Source: Nonomuraea sp. PA05
GTDB taxonomy: Bacteria > Actinomycetota > Actinomycetes > Streptosporangiales > Streptosporangiaceae
Direction: 5' to 3'
Length of the DNA: 49,291 nt
Assembly: GCF_008086045.1 (NCBI RefSeq)
Contig: NZ_VSEY01000070.1
Coordinates: 1-49,291, forward strand
Part shown: positions 1-7,786 of the stretch, piece by piece
How positions within the stretch are numbered: the stretch's first letter is position 1
Layout: the number at the start of each line of letters is the position of its first letter
Translations under genes and position numbers: made by a program
The notes under the pieces: generated by a model
What the model saw: only the letters and a program-made list of their open reading frames with translations
Database searches by the model: none
Told to the model about the DNA's origin: nothing

Positions 1-1
1 G

Positions 2-1201
2 GCCGGGTCCCCGCTGCGGGGCACGTTGTTGGTGGCCCTCTGCCTGCCCGGGGGCTTGGTCGCTTTGGGGGCGCCCGGGCCCCCCGGCGGGGGGGGGGGG
101 GGCGGGGGGGGGGGGGTGGGGGGGGGGGGGGGGCGGGGCCCCCCCCGCCGCTCCGCCGTGGCGCTGGGCCTGGCCGCCGTGTCGTTCGCGAGCACGACGC
201 TGGCCGGGGCGTCGGCGTGGGAGCTGCTGCTCGTGTCGGCGATCCTGCTGCCCTGCTGGTCGGTGGGCGTGCTGGCGCGGCGCAGCGGCGAGCTGGCGGC
301 GCGGCACGCTGAGCTGACGGCGCGGCACGCCGAGCTGACGGCGCACTTCGCGGAGCTCGCGGCGGCGCTCGACGCCGAACGTGAGGTCAACGCCCAGGCG
401 GCGGTCGCGCGGGAGCGCACCCGCATCGCCGGGGAGGTGCACGACGCGGTCGCGCACTCGGTGAGCGTGATGACCCTGCAACTGGGTGCGCTGCGCCGGC
501 TGCTCGGCGACCGGCCGGCGGAGCAGGAGGTCGTGGCGGGGCTGGAGCGGCTGGGACGGGAGACCGTGGAGGAGATGCGCGGCCTCGTCGGGCTGCTGCG
601 CGAGCGCGGTGGCGACGGGGATCAGGTGGCGCCGATGCCGTCGCTGGTGCGGCTGGACGAGCTGATCGCGGACGTGCGGGCGGCCGGTCTGGCCGTGACG
701 CTGGACGCGCCCGCCGACCTGCCCCGGCTGCCTCCGGTGCTGGACGTCACGGCGTACCGGGTGTTGCAGGAGGCGCTGACGAACGTGCTCCGGCACGCCG
801 GCGCCGCCCCGACGGCGGTCGCCATCGGCTACAACGAGCAGGCGCTCACCCTGGAGGTACGCAACGCGCCGTCACCTGCGCACACCGCCGCGAGCGCGGG
901 CGAGGGCGCGGCTGGGGGCACGGGCGGAGGCCCGGCGGGAGGCGTGCGTGCGGGCGCGGGCGGAGGCCCGGCGGGAGGTTCGGCGGGAGGCGTGTGTGCG
1001 GGCGCGGGCGGAGGTTCGGCGGGAGGTTCGGCGGGAGGCGTGCGTGCGGGCGTGGCCGGGACGAGGGGCGGGCGGGTCGGTCAGGGGCTGGTGGGCATGC
1101 GGGAGCGGCTGACCATGGTGCAGGGCAGCCTGCACACCGGCCCCGAGCCGGACGGCGGCTACGCGGTACGCGCCCGTTTCCCCCTCCCGCGCACCTGGTG
1201 A
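2..1201 (+). CDS. Sensor histidine kinase, NarL/DesK-type (5' end outside window)
   Basis: Two-component sensor kinase of the HisKA_3 family; it would autophosphorylate a histidine and pass the phosphate to a NarL-type response regulator not seen here. The reading frame is open to the left edge, so the start (TTG at 26 is only the first in-window candidate) lies upstream. A membrane segment (about 160-280) is followed by a heptad-like AELTARH repeat. The H box is RIAGEVHDAVAHSVSVM with the phospho-His codon at 440-442, the N box is LQEALTNVLRHAG near 770-805, and the G box is GQGLVGMRERL near 1081. Two oddities: a poly-G tract at 85-138 coding almost only glycine, and a Gly/Ala/Arg repeat inserted between the N and G boxes (about 895-1065), where the ATP lid lies. 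Family assignment is firm; signal unknown. Confidence 0.85.
   Translation, partial: AGSPLRGTLLVALCLPGGLVALGAPGPPGGGGGGGGGGVGGGGGRGPPRRSAVALGLAAVSFASTTLAGASAWELLLVSAILLPCWSVGVLARRSGELAARHAELTARHAELTAHFAELAAALDAEREVNAQAAVARERTRIAGEVHDAVAHSVSVMTLQLGALRRLLGDRPAEQEVVAGLERLGRETVEEMRGLVGLLRERGGDGDQVAPMPSLVRLDELIADVRAAGLAVTLDAPADLPRLPPVLDVTAYRVLQEALTNVLRHAGAAPTAVAIGYNEQALTLEVRNAPSPAHTAASAGEGAAGGTGGGPAGGVRAGAGGGPAGGSAGGVCAGAGGGSAGGSAGGVRAGVAGTRGGRVGQGLVGMRERLTMVQGSLHTGPEPDGGYAVRARFPLPRTW
85..138. repeat. Poly-G low-complexity tract inside the kinase gene
   Basis: About 50 bases of almost uninterrupted G, broken by single C or T bases and followed by a short run of C. It encodes a run of glycine in the N-terminal membrane region of the kinase. 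Tracts like this are prone to slippage and to sequencing or assembly error, so the length is unreliable. Confidence 0.8.
895..1065 (+). repeat. GC-rich tandem repeat in kinase ATP-lid region
   Basis: Imperfect tandem copies of GGAGG(C/T)-type units alternating with GTGCGTGCGGGCGCGGGC, coding AGGVRAGAGGG-like peptide. It lies between the N box and G box of the kinase ATPase domain and keeps the frame open. Confidence 0.75.
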
Positions 1202-1307
1202 GCACGACCGTCCTGCCGCGACCTCCGTTGCCCTCGTGGACGACGAGACCACGGCCCGCGCAGGGCGGCCGGGCGGCCGCGCTGACCGGACGCGAGACGG
1301 GTGCGGG

Positions 1308-2300
1308 CTAGAGCCACCCGCTCCTGCGCAGCAGCCGGAAGACGACGACCACCGCGACCCCCATCATCCCCAGCGCGAGAGGGTAGCCGAACACCCAGTG
1401 CAACTCGGGCATGTAGTCGAAGTTCATGCCGTACACGCCGGCGATCATCGTGGGCACGGCGATGAGGGCCGCCCACGAGGAGATCTTGCGCATGTCGGCG
1501 TTCTGCTGCATGGCGACCTTGTTCTGCTCACGCCCCGTCAGGGCCAGGTGGGCGGTCAGGGCGCTGGTCAGCAGCTCGTTGTGCTCGTCCACCTGGGCGT
1601 CCACCCGCAGCAGGTGGTCGAGCACGTCGCGGTACTGCTCCCGGGTGTCCGAGCACAGCTCCACCCGGCCCTTGACGATCTCCTCCAGCACGGGGATCAG
1701 CGGGTCCTGGGCGGTGCGGAACTCCAGGACCTCGCGCTTGAGCGAGTAGATGTCCTCGGTGGCGTCGGCGTACTCGCCGCTGAACACCCGGCGCTCCAGC
1801 GCGATGAGGTCGCCCTCGATCTCGTGCGTGATGCGCGAGTAGTCGTCGACGACCTGGTCGCAGATCGCGTACAGCACCCCGGAGGGACCCGAGGCGAGCA
1901 GCCCCGGGTCGGCCTCGATGCGGCGGCGCACCGCCTTGAGCGGCGCCGCCTGCCCGTGCCGGACGCTGATGACGAAGTCCTTGCTCAGGAACAGGTTGAT
2001 CTCGCCGACCTCGATGTCGGAGGTCTCGTCCGTGTACAGCAGCGGCTTCAGCACCACGAACAGGGTGTCGTCGTAGCGTTCGAGCTTGGCCCGCTGGTGG
2101 GCGTGGATGGCGTCCTCGACCGCCAGCGGATGCAGCTTCACCTCGTGGGTGATCAGGTCGAACTCCTCCTGCGAGGGGTCGTGCAGCCCGATCCACAGGA
2201 AGGAGTCGCCCCTGGCCCGCGCGGCGTTGAAAGCGTCGCTGATGTCCCCGGTGATGGTCTCACGCACACCGCCGCAGTAGATCGCCTGGTCCACAATCAC
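1308..2300 (-). CDS. corA: CorA-family magnesium/cobalt transporter
   Basis: Inner-membrane divalent cation channel, normally a homopentamer carrying Mg2+ or Co2+. The C-terminal part has two transmembrane helices, with the family signature YGMNFDYMPEL after the first and a positively charged tail (FRLLRRSGWL). The large N-terminal cytosolic domain has the usual FLWIGLHDP and HPLAVEDAIHAHQRAK elements. I start it at a GTG at 2300 (330 aa), which gives the normal family length; an ATG at 2369 would add 23 residues and almost touch the divergent gene. No strong ribosome binding site precedes the GTG, so the start is uncertain. Divergent from the VOC gene with about 70 bp between. Confidence 0.88.
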   Translation of the reverse strand: MIVDQAIYCGGVRETITGDISDAFNAARARGDSFLWIGLHDPSQEEFDLITHEVKLHPLAVEDAIHAHQRAKLERYDDTLFVVLKPLLYTDETSDIEVGEINLFLSKDFVISVRHGQAAPLKAVRRRIEADPGLLASGPSGVLYAICDQVVDDYSRITHEIEGDLIALERRVFSGEYADATEDIYSLKREVLEFRTAQDPLIPVLEEIVKGRVELCSDTREQYRDVLDHLLRVDAQVDEHNELLTSALTAHLALTGREQNKVAMQQNADMRKISSWAALIAVPTMIAGVYGMNFDYMPELHWVFGYPLALGMMGVAVVVVFRLLRRSGWL

Positions 2301-2370
2301 AACCGGTATTCTCGCGTACCCGGACAAGCCCCCCGTCCCGCCTCTGCACAATGAGGGGAGGAGGTACACG

Positions 2371-2739
2371 ATGGCCGACGGAGTGTTGTTCGAGCGGGTG
2401 GCGCCGGTGGTGCCGGTGCGGGACCTGGACGCGGCGATGGAGCGGTACCGGCGGCTCGGCTTCGCCGTCCGCGCCTATGAAGGCGGCGCGCGGTACGCCT
2501 TCGTCGAGCGCGGCGAGGTGTCGCTGCACCTGAACGAATGGGCCGAGCACGACCCCGGCGTCACCGGCGCGGTCGTTTACCTGTACGTCTCCGATGCCGA
2601 CGCGCTGCACGGCGAGTGGGCGGCGGCCGGTGTCCCCGGGCGGCTCGTGCCTCCCCGGGACACCGAGTACGGGCTACGCGAGTTCGCCTACGTGGACCTC
2701 GACGGGACCCTGCATCGCGTCGGATCACGGCTCGGCTGA
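2371..2739 (+). CDS. VOC (glyoxalase/bleomycin resistance fold) protein
   Basis: Small single-domain protein of 122 aa from the vicinal oxygen chelate superfamily, which includes glyoxalase I, ring-cleavage dioxygenases and proteins that sequester bleomycin-type drugs. The start is well supported by a GGGAGGAGG ribosome binding site at 2355-2363. The N-terminal strand VAPVVPVRDLDAAMERYRR and the final FAYVDLDGTLHRVG are typical of bleomycin-resistance-like members. The substrate cannot be told from sequence. It is divergent from the CorA gene and convergent with the dehydrogenase operon. Confidence 0.8.
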   Translation: MADGVLFERVAPVVPVRDLDAAMERYRRLGFAVRAYEGGARYAFVERGEVSLHLNEWAEHDPGVTGAVVYLYVSDADALHGEWAAAGVPGRLVPPRDTEYGLREFAYVDLDGTLHRVGSRLG

Positions 2740-2789
2740 GCCCGGCCCCGGTCGGCGGCCGGGCACCCCGGTGGCGGGGCGCCCGTCCG

Positions 2790-4385
2790 TCAGAGGTCGG
2801 CCAGCAGGGTCGCCGGGCGTTCCACGCAGTCGGCGACGTACCGCAGGAAGCCTCCGGCGACGCCGCCGTCGCACACCCGGTGGTCGAACGTGAACGAAAG
2901 CTGGGTGATCTTGCGGATGGCCAGCGTGCCGTCCACCGCCCACGGCCTGTCGATGACGCGGCCGACGCCGAGCAGCGCGGCCTCCGGGTGGTTGATGATC
3001 GGGGTGGAGCCGTCCACGCCGAACACGCCGTAGTTGTTGAGCGTGAACGTGCCTCCCGTCAGGGACTGCGGGGGAAGGGTGCCCTCGCGGGCCAGGGCCG
3101 TCAGGCGGGCCAGCTCCGCCGCCAGCTCCGACAGCGTCAGGAGGTGGGCGTCGCGGACCACCGGGACGACCAGGCCGCGGCCCGTCTGGGCGGCGAAGCC
3201 CAGGTGGATCTGCGGGTAGCGGACGATCTCCGCGTGGTCGAGGTCCACCGTCGAGTTCAGCTCCGGGTAGCGGCGCAGGCCCGCCACGCAGATGCGGGCC
3301 AGGAGGGCGAGCAGGCCGATGCGTCTGTCGGGGACGGCCGCGCGCAGGGCGTCCCTGGTCTCCAGGAGGGCGGTGGCGTCGGCGTCCACCCAGGTGGTGG
3401 CGTCGGGGATCTCGCTCCTGCTCCGGGACAGCTTCTCGGCCACGGCGCGGCGCAGGCCGCGCAGGGGGATGCGCTCCGCCTCCTGCGGTGCGGAGGGTGC
3501 GGCCTGCTGCGGGGCCGATGCGGCGGGCTGCTGTGGTGCGGACGCGGCGGTCTGCCGTGGGGCCGATGCGGCGGGCTGCTGTGGTGCGGACGCGGTGGTT
3601 TGCCGTGGGGCCGATGCGGCGGGCTGCTGTGGTGCGGACGCGGCGGTCTGCCGCGGGGCCGACGCGGCGGGGACGTTCTGGTGCTCGGCGATGGCGCGTT
3701 CGACGTCCCTGCGCAGGATGACGCGGTTGGGGCCGCTGGGGGTGACGCCCGCCAGGTCGACGCCGTTCTCCTGCGCCAGCCTGCGCACCAGCGGGGAGAT
3801 CACCCGCGGCGCCTCCTCGCGCGGCGCGACCGCGGCCAGGCCGGCCGACGGGCTGGCCGACGGGCCCGAGCCGGTGCGATCCCGGCGCCGCCGCCGCTGC
3901 CCGGAAAGGTGCCCGGTGCCGTAGCCGATCAGCACGTTGCCGGACCCGGCCCGCTCCTCCTCCCGGTAACGCTCCGCCGCCCCATCCGGCGCGCCGCCCG
4001 TCCTGACGCCAGACGCACCGCCCGTCCTGACGCCAGACGCGCCGCCCGTCCTGACGCCAGACGCGCCGCCCGTCCTGACGCCAGACGCGCCGCCCGTCCT
4101 GACGCCAGACGCGCCGCCCGGACCGCCGGAGCCGCCCGCCCCACCGACCGAGATGAGCGGATCCCCCACCGAAAGCGTCGTCCCCGCCGCCGCATGCAGC
4201 CCCACGACCACCCCCGCGAAGGGAACAGGCACCTCCACGGCAGCCTTGGCGGTCTCCACCTCCACCACGATCTGATCGACCTCGACCCGATCCCCGACGG
4301 CGACCTTCCAGACCACCACCTCGGCCTCCGCCAGCCCTTCGCCCAGGTCAGGCAGCCGGAACAGCTGCGCCTCGAGCGTGTTCAC
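2790..4385 (-). CDS. bkdC: 2-oxoacid dehydrogenase E2 (lipoyl acyltransferase)
   Basis: Core acyltransferase of a branched-chain 2-oxoacid dehydrogenase-type complex; it carries acyl groups on lipoyl-lysine and hands them to CoA. 531 aa from a GTG start that overlaps the E1 beta stop (GTGA). The lipoyl domain (residues 5-80) has lipoyl Lys47 in VETAKAAVEV. An E3-binding domain follows (VISPLVRRLAQENGVDL). The C-terminal catalytic domain ends with HRVCDGG, its His being about residue 502. The two interdomain linkers are expanded by DNA repeats: five copies of ASGVRTGG after the lipoyl domain, and about 3.5 copies of a 16-residue Ala/Pro/Gln unit before the catalytic domain. No E3 gene is nearby, so lipoamide dehydrogenase is presumably shared. 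A pyruvate-type complex is possible. Confidence 0.9.
   Translation of the reverse strand: MNTLEAQLFRLPDLGEGLAEAEVVVWKVAVGDRVEVDQIVVEVETAKAAVEVPVPFAGVVVGLHAAAGTTLSVGDPLISVGGAGGSGGPGGASGVRTGGASGVRTGGASGVRTGGASGVRTGGASGVRTGGAPDGAAERYREEERAGSGNVLIGYGTGHLSGQRRRRRDRTGSGPSASPSAGLAAVAPREEAPRVISPLVRRLAQENGVDLAGVTPSGPNRVILRRDVERAIAEHQNVPAASAPRQTAASAPQQPAASAPRQTTASAPQQPAASAPRQTAASAPQQPAASAPQQAAPSAPQEAERIPLRGLRRAVAEKLSRSRSEIPDATTWVDADATALLETRDALRAAVPDRRIGLLALLARICVAGLRRYPELNSTVDLDHAEIVRYPQIHLGFAAQTGRGLVVPVVRDAHLLTLSELAAELARLTALAREGTLPPQSLTGGTFTLNNYGVFGVDGSTPIINHPEAALLGVGRVIDRPWAVDGTLAIRKITQLSFTFDHRVCDGGVAGGFLRYVADCVERPATLLADL
3495..3670 (-). repeat. 48-bp tandem repeat coding the second E2 linker
   Basis: About 3.5 imperfect copies of a 48-bp unit encoding alternating ASAPRQTA and ASAPQQPA. 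Such Ala/Pro-rich linkers act as flexible swinging arms in E2 chains; the near identity of copies points to recent expansion. Confidence 0.8.
3988..4125 (-). repeat. 24-bp tandem repeat coding the first E2 linker
   Basis: Five copies of a 24-bp unit containing CTGACGCCAGACGCGCCGCC, each encoding ASGVRTGG, directly after the lipoyl domain. The copies are almost identical at DNA level. Confidence 0.85.
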
Positions 4386-5398
4386 GCCGCCCCCCGGGTC
4401 AGGTGCCGCACGTCCACCCGGTCACCGAACTGCAGCCGGTCAACGGCATCCAGCACCCGGTCCACCCCGGGCAGGTGCGCGTGCTCCAGCTTCGGCGGCG
4501 GGTAGGGGATGTCGAACCCGGCCACCCGCAGCACGGGCGCGGCCAGCGAGTGGAAGCACCGCTCCTGCACCCGCGCCGCGATCTCGGCCCCCACCCCCGC
4601 GAACCCCTGCGCCTCCTGCACCACCACGCACCGCCCGGTCCGCCGCACCGACGCGACGACCGTCTCGTCGTCGAACGGCACGATGCTGCGCAGGTCCACG
4701 ACCTCCAGGTCGAGCCCGTCCTCGGCGGCGGCGGAGGCGGCCTCCATGGCGACGGGCACGGAGGGCCCGTAGGCGACGAGGGTGGCGTCCCGGCCGGGCC
4801 GCCGGACGGCCGCGCGCCCGAACGGCGCGGCTGCCCGCTGTTCCAGCGCGGCCTCGGCCTTGGACCAGTAGAGCTTCTTCGGCTCCAGGAACACGACCGG
4901 GTCGGGGTCGGCGATGGCGTCGCGCAGCAGCCAGTAGGCGTCCTCGACGGTGGCCGGGGTGACGACCTTCAGCCCGGGGGTGTGGGCGTAGTACGCCTCG
5001 CTGGAGTCGCAGTGGTGCTCGACCCCGCCGATGCCGCCCGCGTACGGGACGCGGATCACCATCGGCAGCGTCAGCTTGCCCCGGGTGCGGTTGCGTAGTT
5101 TGGCCACGTGTGAGGCGATCTGCTCGAACGCCGGGTAGGCGAAGGCGTCGAACTGCATCTCGACGACGGGCCGGTAGCCGCCCATGGCCATGCCGACGGC
5201 GAGGCCGACGATGCCGGATTCGGCCAGCGGCGTGTCGAAGCACCGGTCCTCGCCGAAGTCCCTGGTCAGCCCGTCGGTGATGCGGAAGACGCCACCGAGC
5301 GGCCCGACGTCCTCGCCGAAGACCAGCACGCGCTCGTCGTCGCGCAGCGCGTCGCGCAGGGCCGTGTTCAGGGCCTGCGCCATCGAGACGGTGGGCAT
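4382..5398 (-). CDS. bkdB: 2-oxoacid dehydrogenase E1 beta subunit
   Basis: Beta half of the thiamine-diphosphate-dependent decarboxylase that starts oxidation of branched-chain 2-oxoacids (products of Val, Leu and Ile) to acyl-CoA starters. 338 aa, the normal family length. N-terminal motifs VLVFGEDVGPLGGVF and FDTPLAESGIVGLAVGMA are characteristic, as is the C-terminal transketolase segment RTGRCVVVQEAQGFAGVGAEI. ATG start with AGGAGAG upstream. One base separates it from the E1 alpha stop, and its own stop overlaps the E2 start, so the three genes form one translationally coupled operon. Confidence 0.93.
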   Translation of the reverse strand: MPTVSMAQALNTALRDALRDDERVLVFGEDVGPLGGVFRITDGLTRDFGEDRCFDTPLAESGIVGLAVGMAMGGYRPVVEMQFDAFAYPAFEQIASHVAKLRNRTRGKLTLPMVIRVPYAGGIGGVEHHCDSSEAYYAHTPGLKVVTPATVEDAYWLLRDAIADPDPVVFLEPKKLYWSKAEAALEQRAAAPFGRAAVRRPGRDATLVAYGPSVPVAMEAASAAAEDGLDLEVVDLRSIVPFDDETVVASVRRTGRCVVVQEAQGFAGVGAEIAARVQERCFHSLAAPVLRVAGFDIPYPPPKLEHAHLPGVDRVLDAVDRLQFGDRVDVRHLTRGAA

Positions 5399-5399
5399 G

Positions 5400-6506
5400 T
5401 CAGCTCTCCTGTGCGTTCAGCTCGGCCCGCAGTTGCTCGCGCTGTTCGAGGAGCTGCGGGGTGGGCTCGGCGTAGACGTGGTCGAAGATCTCGAGGAGGT
5501 CGGGTTCGGCGTCGGCGTTCATGCGCGCCCGCAGGTCAGCGGCGAGCGACTCGCCGTCCGTCCGCGCGGACTCGGCGTCCTGGTCGGTGAGCAGGCCGCG
5601 CCCGCGCAGGTACGTCTCCAGCCGGGGCAGCGGGTCGGCGGCGCTCCAGCGCCGCACCTCGTCGTCGTCGCGGTAGCGGGTGGCGTCGTCGGCGTTGGTG
5701 TGCGCGTCCATCCGGTACGTGTGCGCCTCGACGAGGAACGGCCCCCGCCCGTCGCGCGCGTGCCCGACGGCCGCGGACAGCACGGACAGCACGGCCACGA
5801 GGTCGTTGCCGTCGACCTGCTCGGCGGGCACGCCGTAACCGACGCCCTTGTAGGCCAGCGCGGGCGCGGCGCTCTGCTTGGCCAGCGGCACGGAGATGGC
5901 GTACTTGTTGTTCTGCACGAAGAACACCACGGGCGCCTTGAGCACGGCGGCGAAGTTGAGCGCCTCGTGGAAGTCGCCCTCGCTGGTCCCGCCGTCGCCG
6001 ATGAAGGCCATCACGACGCCGTCCTCGCCCTTGCGGCGCAGCGCCTCGGCCATGCCGGTGGCATGCAGCACCTGGGTGGCCAGCGGCGTGCACTGGGGTG
6101 CGACGCGGGTGGCGACGGGATCGTAGCCGCAGTGCCAGTCGCCGCGCAGCAGCGTCAGCACCTCGACGGGGTCGAGCCCGCGCGCCACCAGCGCCACCGA
6201 GTCGCGGTAGGTGGGGAACAGCCAGTCGTGCTCGCGCAGCGCGAGCACGCCCGCGACCTGGCAGGCCTCCTGCCCGCGGCTGGAGGGGTAGACGGCGAGC
6301 CGCCCCTGCTTGGTCAGCGCCGTCGCCTGGGTGTCGAAGCGCCGCCCCACGACCATCCAGCGGTACGCCGCGCGCAGCAGCTCGTCCGGCGGCACTGCGT
6401 ACCCGGCGGGCTCCTTCACGGGGGAGCCGCCCTCATCGACGAACCGGATGGGCGCCTGCGAGGGCAGCAGCTCCCGCACGGCTTTCGCCGACGTCTTCGT
6501 GGACAT
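5400..6506 (-). CDS. bkdA: 2-oxoacid dehydrogenase E1 alpha subunit
   Basis: Alpha half of the E1 decarboxylase; binds thiamine diphosphate through GDGGTSEGDFHEALNFAA followed by FVQNNKYAISVP, and carries the DDATRYRDDDEV phosphorylation-loop-type segment. I chose the ATG at 6506 (368 aa, MSTKTSAKAV); an in-frame ATG at 6659 would run into the divergent regulator and adds residues with no family similarity. The segment QAPIRFVDEGGSPV near the N terminus fits the branched-chain rather than the pyruvate E1 alpha group, but substrate is inferred. First gene of the operon with E1 beta and E2. Confidence 0.9.
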   Translation of the reverse strand: MSTKTSAKAVRELLPSQAPIRFVDEGGSPVKEPAGYAVPPDELLRAAYRWMVVGRRFDTQATALTKQGRLAVYPSSRGQEACQVAGVLALREHDWLFPTYRDSVALVARGLDPVEVLTLLRGDWHCGYDPVATRVAPQCTPLATQVLHATGMAEALRRKGEDGVVMAFIGDGGTSEGDFHEALNFAAVLKAPVVFFVQNNKYAISVPLAKQSAAPALAYKGVGYGVPAEQVDGNDLVAVLSVLSAAVGHARDGRGPFLVEAHTYRMDAHTNADDATRYRDDDEVRRWSAADPLPRLETYLRGRGLLTDQDAESARTDGESLAADLRARMNADAEPDLLEIFDHVYAEPTPQLLEQREQLRAELNAQES

Positions 6507-6562
6507 GACGGCACTCACTTTCTGCTGATCAGAGCGCTCGCCCAGGCGCCGGCCAGGGCGGA

Positions 6563-6632
6563 CATTTGTCACAGAAAGCGTCCGTCCACCTGGCCATCCG
6601 TTCAAGAGACGATGGATAATGAGCGACAAATG
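6563..6632. promoter_or_regulatory. Inverted repeat between bkd operon and Lrp-type regulator
   Basis: CATTTGTC (6563-6570) and its exact reverse complement GACAAATG (6625-6632) are spaced 62 bp centre to centre in the divergent promoter region. Lrp/AsnC regulators commonly bind several spaced sites and wrap DNA, so this is a candidate pair of sites for the adjacent regulator. The right arm lies just ahead of the regulator start. Functional assignment is inference. Confidence 0.4.
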
Positions 6633-6647
6633 GTTCAAGGTGGGCTT

Positions 6648-7166
6648 ATGGAGGGCCAATTGTCGTCAGAAGGGACACCTGGGAACGGCTGGCCGGGACG
6701 TTCGGCCACTGGGCTGGACGCGGTGGACCGGGCGATCATCGCCGAACTCCTGCGTGACGGCCGCATTTCGGTCCGCACACTGGCGGAACGCGTGCACATC
6801 TCGCGCGCCAACGCCTACGCCCGCCTCACCCGTCTCGTGGACGACGGCGTGATCACGGGCTTCACCGTCGAGCTGGCCCCGCACAAGGCGGGCCTGGGCA
6901 CCAGCGCGTACGTGTCGGTGACCATCGAGCAGAACTCCTGGCGCGCGGTGCTGGCCCAGCTCAAGGAGATCCCCTTCGTCGAGCACTTCGCCATGGTCGG
7001 CGGCGACTACGACATTCTCGTCCTGGTCAGGACCCCGGACAACGAGACGCTGCGGCACGTGGTGCTGGAGCGAATCCAGGACGTGCAGGGGGTGCTGTCC
7101 ACGCGGACGTGGCTGGTGTTCGACGAGGCGCGGGGGAGCGGCGCGCACTGGCGGGCGGCGGACTAG
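6648..7166 (+). CDS. Lrp/AsnC-family regulator (BkdR-like)
   Basis: Transcription regulator of 172 aa. The N-terminal helix-turn-helix runs over LDAVDRAIIAELLRDGRIS and TLAERVHISRANAYARLTRL; the C-terminal RAM/AsnC ligand domain ends with YDILVLVRTPDN and VQGVLSTRTWLVF. I start it at the ATG at 6648, preceded by AAGGTGGG at suitable spacing; in-frame ATGs at 6612 and 6630 lack a good ribosome binding site. It is divergent from the branched-chain dehydrogenase operon, the arrangement known for BkdR, so control of that operon by branched-chain amino or oxo acids is likely. The stop codon lies in the first copy of an 18-bp tandem repeat. Confidence 0.88.
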   Translation: MEGQLSSEGTPGNGWPGRSATGLDAVDRAIIAELLRDGRISVRTLAERVHISRANAYARLTRLVDDGVITGFTVELAPHKAGLGTSAYVSVTIEQNSWRAVLAQLKEIPFVEHFAMVGGDYDILVLVRTPDNETLRHVVLERIQDVQGVLSTRTWLVFDEARGSGAHWRAAD

Positions 7167-7214
7167 GACTTCAAGGCGGACTAGGACTTCAAGCCGGACT
7201 AGGACTTCAAGGTC
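7161..7214. repeat. Triple 18-bp tandem repeat at two convergent gene ends
   Basis: Three copies of GACTAGGACTTCAAG plus three variable bases start at 7161, 7179 and 7197. In the forward frame each copy carries a TAG, and the real stop of the Lrp-type gene is in the first. The third copy holds the TAG stop of the reverse-strand GbsR-like gene (7199-7201) and its last codons. Confidence 0.85.
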
Positions 7215-7666
7215 CTGTACTCCTGGAGGATCTCCTCCATCTGCCGCACCATGAACGTGTAGTACTCGTGCATCTCGCGCAGCCGCCCGCGCTGCGGCTC
7301 CGGCAGTTCGTCGCCGCGGGCCCGCGCGTGCTCGGCCAGGGTCAGCAGTTCCCGCGTCTGCCCCAGCATGTGCTGCAGGCAGCCGATCCAGGCGTCGTGG
7401 CGCCACTCGTAGACGTACTGGCGGGAGCCGGGCTCCTTGAAGCGCCGCACGGTGCCGCTGTCGACCAGCAGCCGGGTCATCTCCGAGACCGAGCCCTTGC
7501 TCGCCTCCAGCGTGCTCTGCAGCTCCGCCGTGGACAGGGGCGCGGAGCTGAGCATCAGCACTCCCGCGGCGCGTCCCGCCATCGGAGGCCAGCCCATGGC
7601 CCGGCCGATGCGCAGGCCGAAGTCGTCGAGCAGGGGGCTCAGGTCGCCGGCCAGGCTGGACACCAC
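7199..7666 (-). CDS. GbsR/MarR-family transcription regulator
   Basis: 155-aa winged-helix regulator beginning at a GTG (7666). The sequence GLRIGRAMGWPPMAGRAAG and the recognition region LSTAELQSTLEASKGSVSEM match the GbsR branch of MarR-type proteins. In Bacillus, GbsR is a choline-responsive repressor of the choline to glycine betaine genes. Here the gene is divergent from a GMC alcohol oxidase and an aldehyde dehydrogenase, the same logic, so it probably represses that pair. C-terminal half is a long dimerisation helix pair. Effector is inferred, not shown. Confidence 0.78.
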   Translation of the reverse strand: MVSSLAGDLSPLLDDFGLRIGRAMGWPPMAGRAAGVLMLSSAPLSTAELQSTLEASKGSVSEMTRLLVDSGTVRRFKEPGSRQYVYEWRHDAWIGCLQHMLGQTRELLTLAEHARARGDELPEPQRGRLREMHEYYTFMVRQMEEILQEYRTLKS

Positions 7667-7692
7667 CCGTCTCCCAACGGTCAGAAAAAAAA

Positions 7693-7718
7693 TGAACTTT
7701 CACCCTTGACTGAACTTT
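7693..7718. promoter_or_regulatory. Direct repeat TGAACTTT in GbsR-like/oxidase promoter region
   Basis: TGAACTTT occurs at 7693-7700 and again at 7711-7718, starts 18 bp apart, in an otherwise rare AT-rich patch of the divergent intergenic region. A TTGACT hexamer (7706-7711) lies between and over them and could be a -35 for the oxidase operon. Candidate operator for the adjacent regulator. Confidence 0.4.
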
Positions 7719-7786
7719 TCGCTGACGGCAGTCTACCGGCTAGCCGCGGTCCGGTTTTTCCGGCCGCTTTGAGCAGGAGGTTCGCC

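Noticed and set aside
1202..1307. Intergenic GC-rich stretch after the kinase as a terminator or small gene
   Set aside because: I found no convincing stem-loop or ribosome binding site.
3495..4125. Regular repeats considered as a CRISPR array
   Set aside because: The units are contiguous, in frame, with no spacers, and encode protein linkers.
2538..4505. Long forward open frame opposite the E2 gene
   Set aside because: It is Arg/Ala/Gly-rich with no family motif and is a GC-bias shadow of the clear reverse-strand E2 protein.
2790..6506. Presence of an E3 (lipoamide dehydrogenase) gene in the dehydrogenase operon
   Set aside because: No NAD/FAD disulfide reductase with a CxxxxC motif is found in or near the operon.
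5184..6610. Forward frame running continuously into the Lrp-type regulator
   Set aside because: The part before 6648 overlaps E1 beta and E1 alpha on the other strand and has no homology; only the part after the ribosome binding site is real.
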